Assembly (NCBI RefSeq): GCF_023634865.1
Contig: NZ_JAMLJN010000001.1
Span: forward strand, 186,001-250,000
Reading direction: 5' to 3'
From: Flavobacterium fragile
GTDB lineage: Bacteria; Bacteroidota; Bacteroidia; Flavobacteriales; Flavobacteriaceae
Length of the DNA stretch: 64,000 nt
Numbering within the stretch: the first letter of the stretch is position 1; the number at the start of each line of letters is the position of its first letter. A model generated the notes under the pieces. It was not told the DNA's origin. It saw only the letters and a program-made list of their open reading frames with translations, and did not search any database. The position numbers were made by a program, and so were the translations under genes. Below are positions 24,470-33,342 of this stretch, piece after piece.

Positions 24470-27088
24470 ATGTTGAAAAAAGGATTACAATTATTTACAT
24501 TATTAACAATATTATTTAGTTCTTCGCTTTTTGCTCAAGAAACAAATTTAGAAAGTGGTAAATCATATATATTAGCGAAAATAAACGTTACAGGAAAAAT
24601 TAGTTACAATGAACAAACAGTAACTACTTTTACTGGTTTGGAAAAAGGACAAGAAATCATTGTCCCTGGAGAAGACATAAGTAGTGCCATAAAAAAATTA
24701 TGGAAATTAGGTTTGTTTTCTGATGTTAATTTTTACGTAAATGAAATTAAAGGAGATAGTATTTACCTTGAATTAAATATTAATGAATTACCTAAGTTAT
24801 CTGATATTAAGATTCAAGGTGTTAAAAAAGGTAAAGTTGAAGAATTAATCAAAGAAGCAGACCTTAAAAAAGGAAAAATTGTTAATGAGAATTTAATTAC
24901 TACAACAAAAAATTATTTCGAAAACAAATACAAGAAAGAAGGTTTCTACCAAACAAAAGTTTCTATTAACACTATTCAGGATAGTTTAGAAACAGAAGTA
25001 AAAATGGTGGTAAATATTGATAAAGGCGAAAAAGTAAAAGTTAGAAGAATTGTTTTTGAAGGAAATGATCAAGTAAGTGATGCTAAGTTAAGAAAAGCCT
25101 TTAAAAACACCAAGCAGCGCAATCCCATTCGTATATTTAAGCGTTCAAAATATATTAAAGATAAGTACAAAGAAGATTTAGTTTCTGTTGTTGATAAGTA
25201 CAAAGAAAGAGGAAATCGAGATGCGCGTATTATTTCTGATTCTGTTTCTTATGATAAAAAATCAAATACTGTATCTATTAATGTAAAATTAGAAGAAGGA
25301 AGAAAATATTATTTTGGTGATATTCGCTATTTAGGAAATACTGTTTATACTGACAATCAATTAAATTCTATATTGGGAATTAAAAAAGGGGATGTTTATA
25401 ATGGTACTATCCTTCAAAAAAGAATAGCAGATCAGTCGAAGCCTGATGGTGAAGATTTGACGAATTTATACCAAAACAACGGATATTTATTCTCTAGCAT
25501 CAATCCAGTTGAGGTAAAAACAGCTAACGACACGATTGATTTTGAAATTAGAATTACAGAGGGACCAATTGCGTATTTTAATAAGATTACTGTAGTTGGA
25601 AATGACAAAACGAATGACCATGTAATTTATAGAGAATTAAGAACTAAGCCGGGTCAAAAATATAGTAAAGAAGATTTAATTCGTTCTATTCGAGAAATTG
25701 GTCAGTTAGGATTTTTCGATCCTGAAGCAATTAAACCTGATTTTAAAAACGTAGATCCACAAGCTGGAACAGTAGATATTGAGTTTAATGTTGTAGAGAA
25801 AGGATCTAGTCAAGTGGAACTTCAAGGGGGTTATGGTGGAGGAGGCTTCATCGGAACACTTGGTTTATCATTTAATAATTTTTCTGCACGTAATATGTTT
25901 AAAAAAGATGCTTATAAACCACTTCCTATGGGAGATGGACAAAAAATGGCATTGCGATTACAAGGTAGTACTTATTTCCAAACGTATAGTTTGTCATTTT
26001 CTGAACCTTGGTTTGGAGGTAAAAAGCCAGTAAGCTTTTCTTCATCAATATCTCACAGTAAGCAGTTTTTGTATAACTACAGAAGCAGAGCCGTAAATCG
26101 TAGTCAAAGTTTTAACATTACCTCATTATCGATTGGTTTGGCAAGACGTTTGACGGTTCCTGATGATTATTTTGTATTGTCACAAGCCTTATCTTTTCAG
26201 TATTATGATTTGAATAATTACAATACCGGATTGTTTACTTTTGGGAATGGTTCTTCTAAAAACTTAGCTTACACAATTGCATTGAGTAGAAATAGTAAAG
26301 GTGTTAATCCAATTTTCCCAACTACTGGATCTGAGTTTACGGTATCTGGTAAATTTACATTACCTTATTCATTGTTAAATGGTGTTGATTACGCTAATCT
26401 AGGTAATCTGCCAGAATACAAAGTAAGAGCAATTGTAGCAGGTGAAGCTCCTGATGGTACTAACTATCCTGCAGGTTCATACCTTAATAGTCAAGGCTAT
26501 CCTGTAGATAACCCTGCAGATGCGGCAGTAGACCAAGGTAAGGTAGATCAAAAGAAATTTAATTGGTTAGAATACTATAAAATTAAATTTAAGGCCGATT
26601 GGTATACTAGAGTTTATGAAAAATTAGTTTTAAGAACTAATGCTGAATTTGGTTTTATGGGAGCCTATAATTCTCAAAGAGGTTTAGTTCCATTTGAGAG
26701 ATTTTTCCTTGGAGGTGATGGTTTAGCTAATTATGCATTAGATGGACGTGAAGTTATTCAGTTGAGAGGGTATCCAAATAATTCCCTGTCTTCTCAAGAT
26801 GGTGGAACAGTTTATAATAAGTTTTCGTTAGAATTGAGATATCCGATAACAATGAGTCAATCAGCCTCTATTTATGCCTTATCATTCTTAGAAGCGGGTT
26901 CAGCTTTTGATGAATTTAGAGATTATAATCCATTTAAATTACAACGTTCTGCAGGATTTGGATTACGTGTGTTCATGCCTGCTTTCGGATTGTTAGGTAT
27001 TGATTTTGCACATGGTTTTGATGCTGTTCCTGGTGAAACAGTTAAGAGTGGTTGGCAAACACACTTTATTATTGGACAACAATTTTAA
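24470..27088 (+). CDS. bamA: Outer membrane protein assembly factor BamA
   Basis: 872 aa from ATG 24470 (MLKKGLQLFTLL; residues coded upstream overlap uppS in another frame and are not used). Signal peptide ending LFAQ. Several POTRA domains occupy about 25-430: glycine-rich repeats such as ISYNEQTVTTFTGLEKGQEI, VRRIVFEGNDQVSDAKLRKAFKNT and FNKITVVGNDKTNDHVIYRELRTKPG. A C-terminal 16-strand Omp85 barrel ends in Phe (FIIGQQF), the usual assembly signal. It inserts beta-barrel proteins. The next genes encode Skp-like chaperones, as in many bacteria. Confidence 0.95.
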   Translation: MLKKGLQLFTLLTILFSSSLFAQETNLESGKSYILAKINVTGKISYNEQTVTTFTGLEKGQEIIVPGEDISSAIKKLWKLGLFSDVNFYVNEIKGDSIYLELNINELPKLSDIKIQGVKKGKVEELIKEADLKKGKIVNENLITTTKNYFENKYKKEGFYQTKVSINTIQDSLETEVKMVVNIDKGEKVKVRRIVFEGNDQVSDAKLRKAFKNTKQRNPIRIFKRSKYIKDKYKEDLVSVVDKYKERGNRDARIISDSVSYDKKSNTVSINVKLEEGRKYYFGDIRYLGNTVYTDNQLNSILGIKKGDVYNGTILQKRIADQSKPDGEDLTNLYQNNGYLFSSINPVEVKTANDTIDFEIRITEGPIAYFNKITVVGNDKTNDHVIYRELRTKPGQKYSKEDLIRSIREIGQLGFFDPEAIKPDFKNVDPQAGTVDIEFNVVEKGSSQVELQGGYGGGGFIGTLGLSFNNFSARNMFKKDAYKPLPMGDGQKMALRLQGSTYFQTYSLSFSEPWFGGKKPVSFSSSISHSKQFLYNYRSRAVNRSQSFNITSLSIGLARRLTVPDDYFVLSQALSFQYYDLNNYNTGLFTFGNGSSKNLAYTIALSRNSKGVNPIFPTTGSEFTVSGKFTLPYSLLNGVDYANLGNLPEYKVRAIVAGEAPDGTNYPAGSYLNSQGYPVDNPADAAVDQGKVDQKKFNWLEYYKIKFKADWYTRVYEKLVLRTNAEFGFMGAYNSQRGLVPFERFFLGGDGLANYALDGREVIQLRGYPNNSLSSQDGGTVYNKFSLELRYPITMSQSASIYALSFLEAGSAFDEFRDYNPFKLQRSAGFGLRVFMPAFGLLGIDFAHGFDAVPGETVKSGWQTHFIIGQQF

Positions 27089-27198
27089 GATTTGTTAGTA
27101 CTTTTTTGTTAAATTCGTAAAAATAATTTTGTTCTAATTGCGTTTGGTAATAAAAGTCAATCGGAGTCAAAAGATTCAACGACCAAAAAACAACTAAA

Positions 27199-28212
27199 AT
27201 GAAAAAACTACTTTTTATCCTTGCATTAATTTCTGTAACATCTTTTGCTCAAACCGCAAGAGGAGTTAGAATTGGATATATTGATATGGAATATATCTTA
27301 GAAAAAGTTCCTGATTATGCTGATGCTTTAAATCAGTTAGAACAAAAAGCCCAAAAATGGAAGCAAGAAATAGAAGTAAAAAGGATTGAGATTACAAAGT
27401 TAAAAGACGCCTTAAAAACAGAACGAGTACTTTTAACAAAAGAATTAATTGAAGAAAGAGAAGAAGAAATAGCTATTTCAGAGCAAGAACTTTTAGATTA
27501 TCAAGAAAAAAGATTTGGGCCTAAAGGTGATTTAATTATTCAAAAGTCAGTTTTAGTTAAGCCTATTCAAGATCAAATTTTCACGATAGTTCAAGATGTA
27601 GCTGAGCAAAGAAAGTACGATTTTATTTTTGATAAATCATCTGATTTAACGATGTTATTCGCTGCCCAGAAATATGATATTAGTGATTTCGTTGTAAGAA
27701 AATTGAGTGCTTCTCAAAAGAGAGAAGAAATGTCTAAAAAACAATTTAAGGCACTAGAAGCTAAAGAAGCATTAGAAGAGTCTCTAGAAGAAAATCCTGC
27801 ATTTACAGAAAGACAAAAGATTTTAGATGAGAAGAAAGCAGCTAGGGCAAAACTTATCGAAGAACGCAAGTTAGCGAATGAAAAAAAGAAAGCTGATGCC
27901 GCTGAGAAAAGAAAAAAAATGATTGAAGAACGTGATGCTAAAAAAAATGGCACAGTAATTGAAAACAATTCTTCGGAAGAGAATAAAAATAATTCAGATG
28001 AAGTAAAAAAGAATACTAAAGCAATCGAAAAAGAGAATACAACTACTAAACCTACTGCAGCAGAAATTAGACAAAAAGCAATTGACGATAGAAATAAAAA
28101 ACTAGAAGATCGTAAAAAAGCTTTAGATGAAAAAAAGAAAAAAATAGCAGAAGATAAAGAAGCTGCCAAAAAGGCAAAAGAACAAAAAACAGAAACAGAG
28201 AATAAAAATTAA
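27199..28212 (+). CDS. OmpH/Skp-family chaperone with long charged tail
   Basis: 337 aa, much longer than ordinary Skp (about 160-190 aa). The signal peptide ends SFAQ. Residues about 20-175 carry the OmpH domain (RIGYIDMEYILEKVPDYADALNQLEQ, with coiled-coil arms). From about 180 to 337 it is a Lys/Glu/Arg/Ala-rich extension with few hydrophobics, including EERKLANEKKKADAAEKRKK and DDRNKKLEDRKKALDEKKKK, which looks like a stable single charged helix. Skp chaperones hold unfolded outer-membrane proteins; the role of the tail is unknown. A TAATTTTG element at 27124-27131 may start transcription here. Confidence 0.85.
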   Translation: MKKLLFILALISVTSFAQTARGVRIGYIDMEYILEKVPDYADALNQLEQKAQKWKQEIEVKRIEITKLKDALKTERVLLTKELIEEREEEIAISEQELLDYQEKRFGPKGDLIIQKSVLVKPIQDQIFTIVQDVAEQRKYDFIFDKSSDLTMLFAAQKYDISDFVVRKLSASQKREEMSKKQFKALEAKEALEESLEENPAFTERQKILDEKKAARAKLIEERKLANEKKKADAAEKRKKMIEERDAKKNGTVIENNSSEENKNNSDEVKKNTKAIEKENTTTKPTAAEIRQKAIDDRNKKLEDRKKALDEKKKKIAEDKEAAKKAKEQKTETENKN

Positions 28213-28236
28213 ATAACTTAAATTTTACAATTAAAA

Positions 28237-28743
28237 ATGAAACAATTAAAAACTTTAGCAATTGCAATCGTACTTTTTATTGGAACTCAGGTTTCAGCTC
28301 AATCAAAAGTGGCGCATATAGACGTACAAGCTTTAATGACAGCTATGCCTGAAATGAAAGCAGCACAAGATCAAATGAAAAAAATTCAGGAAACATATGA
28401 CAAGGATTACAAAAATATGGTAACTGAATATCAAACTAAATTGCAAAAGTATGAGCAAGAATCAGCTACAGCGGGTGATGCATTGAATGAAACTCGTACC
28501 AAAGAAATGCAAGATATGGGAAATCGTATTCAGCAATTTCAACAAACAGCGCAAAAAGAATTAGGTCAAAAAGAAATGGACTTAATTAAGCCAATTATGG
28601 AGAAAGCTCAAAAAGCAATTCAAAAAGTAGCTAAAGCAAAAGGAGTAAACTATGTATTGGATGCTACAACTGGTTCAGGAGTTCTATTTGCAGAAGGTGG
28701 AATTGATTTACTAGCGGATGTTAAAAAAGAATTAGGATTTTAA
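28237..28743 (+). CDS. OmpH/Skp-family periplasmic chaperone
   Basis: 168 aa, normal Skp length. Signal peptide MKQLKTLAIAIVLFIGTQVSAQ. The domain begins SKVAHIDVQALMTAMPEMKAAQDQM and continues through two helical arms rich in Gln, Lys and Glu, ending in the beta-strand VNYVLDATTGSGVLFAEGG and LADVKKELGF. Follows the longer OmpH gene by 24 bases; together they probably escort substrates to the BamA encoded just upstream. Confidence 0.93.
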   Translation: MKQLKTLAIAIVLFIGTQVSAQSKVAHIDVQALMTAMPEMKAAQDQMKKIQETYDKDYKNMVTEYQTKLQKYEQESATAGDALNETRTKEMQDMGNRIQQFQQTAQKELGQKEMDLIKPIMEKAQKAIQKVAKAKGVNYVLDATTGSGVLFAEGGIDLLADVKKELGF

Positions 28744-28761
28744 TAAATAAAAATCTTTTTT

Positions 28762-28802
28762 AAAAACTGCTCAGTCTTGTTTAAGATTGAGCAGTTTTTT
28801 TT
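28762..28802 (+). terminator. Terminator after the second ompH-type gene
   Basis: ACTGCTCAGTCTT and AAGATTGAGCAGT form a 13-bp stem with one G-U pair and a GTTT loop, followed by T8. The T-tract runs into a possible murI promoter element. Confidence 0.85.
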
Positions 28803-28809
28803 ATTTTTG
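28802..28809 (+). promoter_or_regulatory. Candidate -7 element of murI
   Basis: TATTTTTG ends 5 bases before the murI ATG at 28815, so the transcript would start at or next to the start codon (leaderless or nearly so). No clear -33 element is visible because this region is the upstream terminator stem. Confidence 0.4.
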
Positions 28810-28814
28810 TTTTA

Positions 28815-29594
28815 ATGAACAAAGAAAACCCTATAGGATTATTTGATTCGGGAGTAGGAGGAACTTCTATCTGGAAAGAGGTTCATGCTCTGTTGCCTAA
28901 TGAAAATACAATTTATCTTGCAGATAGTAAGAATGCGCCTTATGGGATAAAATCTAAAGAAGAAATAATCTTTTTAAGTTCTAAAAATACCGAGTTTCTT
29001 CTTGAGCAAAATTCTAAAATTATTGTAGTGGCTTGTAATACAGCCACAACTAATGCAATCAAAGAACTTAGAGCAAAGTATGATGTCCCTTTTATAGGAA
29101 TAGAACCTGCTATAAAACCTGCTGCACTTCAGTCCAAAACACAAACTATAGGAATATTAGCTACAAAAGGAACTTTAAACAGCGAGTTATTTCATAAAAG
29201 TGTATCCAATCATCCAGATGTTAAAATTATTGAGCAAATAGGTCATGGTTTAGTTCAGTTGATTGAAAATGGTGATATTAACACACCAGAAATGGAAGAG
29301 CTTTTGAAGAGTTACCTAATTCCGATGGTAGAAAAAAATATTGATTATTTGGTTTTAGGATGTAGTCATTATCCTTATTTGATTCCACAAATTAAAAGAC
29401 TTATACCTTCCCATATTAAAATTATAGATTCTGGAGAAGCTGTAGCAAAGCAAACAAAAAGAATATTGGAGTCTTTGAATTTAATTAATGGTTCAAATAA
29501 AAAAAGCTCGCAAATATTCTACACGAACAGCGAGCCTGAAGTTTTACAAAAGCTTTTAAATTACGAGCAAAACGTGGTTTATAAGAGTTTTTAA
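28815..29594 (+). CDS. murI: Glutamate racemase
   Basis: 259 aa. Makes D-glutamate for peptidoglycan. The N-terminal IGLFDSGVGGTSIW gives Asp11-Ser12; the two catalytic cysteines are Cys74 (VVACNTATTNA) and Cys183 (VLGCSHYPYL), with the conserved following His185. Full length. Last gene of the plus-strand envelope cluster; it ends 2 bases from the convergent gamma carbonic anhydrase gene, with no terminator hairpin between. Confidence 0.97.
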   Translation: MNKENPIGLFDSGVGGTSIWKEVHALLPNENTIYLADSKNAPYGIKSKEEIIFLSSKNTEFLLEQNSKIIVVACNTATTNAIKELRAKYDVPFIGIEPAIKPAALQSKTQTIGILATKGTLNSELFHKSVSNHPDVKIIEQIGHGLVQLIENGDINTPEMEELLKSYLIPMVEKNIDYLVLGCSHYPYLIPQIKRLIPSHIKIIDSGEAVAKQTKRILESLNLINGSNKKSSQIFYTNSEPEVLQKLLNYEQNVVYKSF

Positions 29595-29596
29595 AT

Positions 29597-30109
29597 TTAT
29601 TCTTTAAACCAACTTGAATACATTACATAGTTGTTGGATATGCGTTCAATTTCACCTGCAAAGTCACTTTGATTAATATCTTTTACTTTTTTAGCAGGAA
29701 TACCTGCATAAATACAACCCGATTCTACTACAGTATTTTGTGTAACTACTGAACCTGCTGCAATAATTGAATTGCTTTCAATAACGCAATTATCCATTAC
29801 TATGGCCCCCATTCCTATTAAAACATTATCATTTACCACACAACCATGAACTATAGCATTGTGGCCAATAGAAACATTATTGCCTATTATGGTAGGATGT
29901 TTTTGATAGGTACAATGAATAACAGCTCCGTCTTGAATGTTTACCTTATTTCCTATGGTAATGGAATTAACATCACCTCTAATTACAGTATTAAACCAAA
30001 CACTACAATTAGAGCCAAAAGATACTTCACCAACAATTGTTGCATTTTCTGCCACATAACAATCCTCAGGAATTTGAGGATATTTACCATTAACTTCTTT
30101 AATTAGCAT
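29597..30109 (-). CDS. Gamma-class carbonic anhydrase-family hexapeptide protein
   Basis: 170 aa left-handed beta-helix of hexapeptide repeats. The metal-site His pattern is visible in GAVIHCTYQKHPTIIGNNVSIGHNAIVHGC, with histidines in the positions used by the YrdA/PaaY/Cam-type gamma carbonic anhydrases, and the repeats include VLIGMGAIVMDNC and IIAAGSVVTQN. Many family members are weak or inactive as carbonic anhydrases, so the activity is uncertain. It is convergent with murI and upstream (in transcription order) of nothing obvious. Confidence 0.9.
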   Translation of the reverse strand: MLIKEVNGKYPQIPEDCYVAENATIVGEVSFGSNCSVWFNTVIRGDVNSITIGNKVNIQDGAVIHCTYQKHPTIIGNNVSIGHNAIVHGCVVNDNVLIGMGAIVMDNCVIESNSIIAAGSVVTQNTVVESGCIYAGIPAKKVKDINQSDFAGEIERISNNYVMYSSWFKE

Positions 30110-30118
30110 AATTTATTT

Positions 30119-30147
30119 TTAAAAAAAATGTCCCGAATAACCGGGAC
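30119..30147 (-). terminator. Terminator of the PorP/SprF gene
   Basis: TGTCCCG and CGGGACA form a 7-bp stem with a 6-base loop; minus strand continues ATTTTTTTT. Confidence 0.8.
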
Positions 30148-30172
30148 AAATATATTTGTTTTTTTCTTAAAA

Positions 30173-31162
30173 TTAATTAACAGCTGGGCAGTTACAATCC
30201 CATTGCTTGTCTTTGCAGAATATATTTATACCTAAAGTGATCTGATGAAAACCACCATTGTCAAATTTAATATCTCCCATAACATGAGAATATGTATAAG
30301 ACAACATAAATTTATCATAATTAATACCTACAATAGGTGATATCCATTGTAGATTTTGTTTTCCACCAGAATACTCAGCGCTATCAATACTTCTTCTGTA
30401 TGACAAAGCACCCCAAACTCTACCAAAATCTAAGCCTTTATATACTTTTAAGTTTAAATCTATCGAAGATTCTTTAGTTTCTGAAATTCTTTGATACATT
30501 AAAGATGGCTCAAAAAGAATTCTAGATTCATCACCAAAAGTAGCTCCAACACTCCATAAAAGTTTACTTAAATTATCAGATTCAAAACCTTCAGAGTATA
30601 ATTCTCTTCTTTGACTAGCTAAAAAGTTCTTAACGGTTACGTGTGTAAAGAAATCTAAATAGAAATAAGAAATACCTAAATCTACGTTAAAGTAGGCATC
30701 TTTTTGAATCACACCAGGAACAATAACTGGATCATTTCCAGTAAATGTAGATCCATCTAAAGTACTTTGTACAAATGCTGTACTTAAACCAAAAGATAAT
30801 TGATTTAAATCAATAGTATTTCTCGAAAATCTTAAGTGATGAGCATACGTTAATTTAGCACCTTTTTGTGAGTGATATCCATTTTTATCATTAAACATAA
30901 TCATACCAATTCCTGATATTCCTTCTTCACCCAAAGATGTGTTGAAACTAGCAGTTTGTAATGAAGGCGCTTCGTCTTGTCCGAACCATTGTTGGCGTCC
31001 AGTTAATCTTATTTTGCCACAATTTGCAGCTCCTGCCATTGAAGGATGAATTAAATAGTAATTATCAGATAGATAATCAGTGTAAACAGCTATTCCTTCT
31101 TGCGAAAAAGAAAATTGTGATAGTATAAATGCTAATATTAAATAACTTTTTTTAAAATTCAT
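30173..31162 (-). CDS. PorP/SprF-family type IX secretion membrane protein
   Basis: 329 aa with signal peptide (ends FSFSQ). The family pattern is clear: DYLSDNYYLIHPSMAGAANCGKIRLTGRQQWFGQDEAPSLQTASFNT, then SGIGMIMFNDKNGYHSQKGAKLTYAHHL, and a C-terminal barrel ending CKDKQWDCNCPAVN. PorP/SprF proteins are outer-membrane components or accessories of the type IX secretion system and often sit next to a large secreted adhesin (as SprF beside SprB). No such substrate gene is adjacent here, so its partner must be elsewhere. Promoter at 31247-31278. Confidence 0.88.
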   Translation of the reverse strand: MNFKKSYLILAFILSQFSFSQEGIAVYTDYLSDNYYLIHPSMAGAANCGKIRLTGRQQWFGQDEAPSLQTASFNTSLGEEGISGIGMIMFNDKNGYHSQKGAKLTYAHHLRFSRNTIDLNQLSFGLSTAFVQSTLDGSTFTGNDPVIVPGVIQKDAYFNVDLGISYFYLDFFTHVTVKNFLASQRRELYSEGFESDNLSKLLWSVGATFGDESRILFEPSLMYQRISETKESSIDLNLKVYKGLDFGRVWGALSYRRSIDSAEYSGGKQNLQWISPIVGINYDKFMLSYTYSHVMGDIKFDNGGFHQITLGINIFCKDKQWDCNCPAVN

Positions 31163-31246
31163 TTTAGTTATTGTTTGGTGTAAATAAAATCTGATAACTA
31201 TCTCTTTAGTTAAAGTGTAACAAAATATTTTTTATTACGAACTTGC

Positions 31247-31278
31247 CAAAGATATAAATTTTTGGTATTCTTTTTCAA
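31247..31278 (-). promoter_or_regulatory. Promoter of the PorP/SprF gene
   Basis: Minus strand: TTG near 31278-31276, about 21 bases, then TATCTTTG (31254-31247). The 85-base leader to ATG 31162 is AT-rich. Confidence 0.6.
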
Positions 31279-31428
31279 TTCGTCTTAAATATTATTTTTT
31301 TTTGAACAAAAAAAATGAAATTTAAAGGGAAAGTGGTTTTTAAAAAGAATTATTTCCATAATAATTAATAAAAAGTTAAATAATAAATCTCTCTGAATAA
31401 AACTTTACGTTACATTTTTTTTAGTTTG

Positions 31429-31436
31429 TATCTTTG
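31429..31436 (+). promoter_or_regulatory. -7 element of the NifU-family gene
   Basis: TATCTTTG, 14 bases before ATG 31451; a TTTA at about 31404 could be a weak -33 element. Confidence 0.5.
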
Positions 31437-31450
31437 AAAAAAATTAAAAA

Positions 31451-32350
31451 ATGAAAGTTACAGATATTAAAAACACCAATAATCCATCAATTTTGAAATT
31501 TGAATTGGATGAGATTATAAGTAGAACTGAAAATTTTGAGTTTAAAAATATTGATGAAACAAAACGTTCTCCTTTAGCAAAGCAGCTTTTCTTTCTGCCA
31601 TTTGTGAAAACAGTTTATATTTCCGCAAACTTTATAGCAATAGAAAAATTTTCAATTGTAGAATGGGAAGATGTAAAACAGGATGTTGCTGATCAAATAA
31701 ATGAATTTATTTCAAACGGTGGCATAGTAATTACAGAAGATGAAAATAAGGGAAAAAAAGTTCCCACTACCGTTTATGCTGAAACTACTCCAAATCCCAC
31801 TGTTTTAAAATTTGTTTGTAATAAATTGTTAACTAAAACAGCTCTTGAGTGCAAAAATATCGATGAAACTTTAGCTTCACCATTAGCAAAAGAATTATTT
31901 AAGTTTCCTTTTGTTAAAGAAGTTTTTATCGACGAAAATTATATTTCTGTAACAAAGTTTGCTGTAACTGAGTGGGATGAAATTACTTTAGAATTAAGAA
32001 CTTTCATTAAAGAATATATTGAAAATGGTAATGAAGTTATTGATGAAAGCGCAATTGTAAAAACTGATATTCATCAAAAACAACAAGAAGCTTATTTTGA
32101 TGCATTGGATGTTACTTCTCAACAAATTATCAATATTATTGAGGAATATGTAAAGCCTGCCGTTCAAAGTGATGGAGGAAATATCATGTTTGAATCTTTT
32201 GATCCAGAAGAAAAACGAGTAAAAGTAGTTTTACAAGGTGCTTGTAGTGGTTGTCCATCTTCAACTTTTACTTTGAAAAATGGCATTGAAAACATGTTGA
32301 AGGACATGCTTAAAGATAACGAAATTAAAGTTGAAGCTATAAACGGATAA
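31451..32350 (+). CDS. NifU-family iron-sulfur scaffold with two Nfu_N domains
   Basis: 299 aa. Residues about 1-95 and 108-200 are two tandem Nfu N-terminal domains with matching landmarks (LKFELDEIISRTENFEFKNIDET and LKFVCNKLLTKTALECKNIDET; both then have SPLAK and FVK-V-I). The C-terminal NifU domain (about 215-299) holds Cys265 and Cys268 in GACSGCPSST, which bind the [4Fe-4S] cluster for delivery to apo-proteins. Domain order Nfu_N-Nfu_N-NifU is commonly seen in this lineage. Convergent with fabD. Confidence 0.92.
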   Translation: MKVTDIKNTNNPSILKFELDEIISRTENFEFKNIDETKRSPLAKQLFFLPFVKTVYISANFIAIEKFSIVEWEDVKQDVADQINEFISNGGIVITEDENKGKKVPTTVYAETTPNPTVLKFVCNKLLTKTALECKNIDETLASPLAKELFKFPFVKEVFIDENYISVTKFAVTEWDEITLELRTFIKEYIENGNEVIDESAIVKTDIHQKQQEAYFDALDVTSQQIINIIEEYVKPAVQSDGGNIMFESFDPEEKRVKVVLQGACSGCPSSTFTLKNGIENMLKDMLKDNEIKVEAING

Positions 32351-32362
32351 GCTTAATTAAAT

Positions 32363-32394
32363 AAAAAAGGGATGATTTAATCATCCCTTTTTTA
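32363..32394. terminator. Bidirectional terminator between nifU-type gene and fabD
   Basis: AAAGGGATGA and TCATCCCTTT form a 10-bp stem, flanked by A-run and T-run on either side. Confidence 0.85.
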
Positions 32395-32412
32395 TTTGTT
32401 GTTCTATTTATT

Positions 32413-33282
32413 TTACAACGAAATTGTTTCAATTTCTTTGTTAATTTTATTAACCAATCCAACTAATACTTTACCTGGGCCAACTTCTGTAAAGCTTGTA
32501 GCTCCATCGGCAATCATTTGTTGTACCGATTGTGTCCATTTAACTGCTCCGGTTAATTGCAAAATCAAGTTTTTCTTAATTTCTACTGCATCAGAAACAG
32601 CGTTTGCTGTAACATTTTGATATACCGGGCAAGTTGGAGTAGAAAAAGTTGTCGCTTCTATAGCTGCTGCTAATTCTTCTCTAGCTGGTTCCATCATCGG
32701 TGAGTGAAAAGCACCGCCTACAGGTAAAATTAACGCACGTTTTGCGCCAGCTTCTTTCATTTTTTCACATGCTAATTCTACAGCTTTGTACTCTCCAGAA
32801 ATTACTAATTGACCAGGGCAGTTGTAATTTGCAGCTACTACAACGCCATCTATTGAAGCGCATATATCTTCTACAATTTTATCTTCTAAGTTTAACACGG
32901 CTGCCATAGTAGAAGGCATAATTTCACAAGCTTTTTGCATGGCCATAGCTCTTTGAGAAACTAATTTTAATCCGTCTTCAAAAGATAAAGTGCCATTTAC
33001 AACCAAAGCAGAAAATTCTCCTAAAGAATGCCCCGCTACCATATCGGGTTGAATATTTGAAACTTTTGCCAAAATAACCGAGTGTAAGAAAACCGCTGGT
33101 TGCGTTACTTTAGTTTCTTTCAATTCTTCAGCAGTTCCTTCGAACATAATATCTGTGATTCTAAAACCTAAGATTTCGTTCGCTTTTTCGAATAATTCTT
33201 TTGCCAAAGGTGAGTTTTCATATAAATCTTTACCCATTCCTGTGAATTGAGCGCCTTGACCTGGAAATACGTATGCTTTCAT
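32413..33282 (-). CDS. fabD: Malonyl-CoA:ACP transacylase
   Basis: 289 aa. Loads malonyl onto acyl carrier protein for fatty acid synthesis. The FPGQGAQ start, QPAVFLHSV, the nucleophile Ser86 in VAGHSLGEFSAL and the catalytic His193 in VGGAFHSPMM are intact, with VYQNVTANA further on. Standard length. The leader 33283-33342 holds a short GTTTCAAGTTTAAAATTTCAAGTTT-type repeat. Confidence 0.97.
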   Translation of the reverse strand: MKAYVFPGQGAQFTGMGKDLYENSPLAKELFEKANEILGFRITDIMFEGTAEELKETKVTQPAVFLHSVILAKVSNIQPDMVAGHSLGEFSALVVNGTLSFEDGLKLVSQRAMAMQKACEIMPSTMAAVLNLEDKIVEDICASIDGVVVAANYNCPGQLVISGEYKAVELACEKMKEAGAKRALILPVGGAFHSPMMEPAREELAAAIEATTFSTPTCPVYQNVTANAVSDAVEIKKNLILQLTGAVKWTQSVQQMIADGATSFTEVGPGKVLVGLVNKINKEIETISL

Positions 33283-33292
33283 AAATTTTGTT

Positions 33293-33318
33293 TCAAGTTT
33301 AAAATTTCAAGTTTTTCT
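33293..33318. repeat. Short-period intergenic repeat (TTTCAAGTTT words)
   Basis: GTTTCAAGTTT and ATTTCAAGTTT occur side by side in the fabD leader; the same word style appears at 213-249. Confidence 0.45.
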
Positions 33319-33342
33319 TGAATGGCAAAAATAACATTTTTA

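Noticed and set aside
27714..28169. 151-aa Ser/Phe-rich frame on the minus strand
   Set aside because: It is the antisense of the charged Lys/Glu-rich tail of the OmpH gene (AAA/GAA codons read as TTT/TTC), with no leader, no promoter and only low-complexity sequence.
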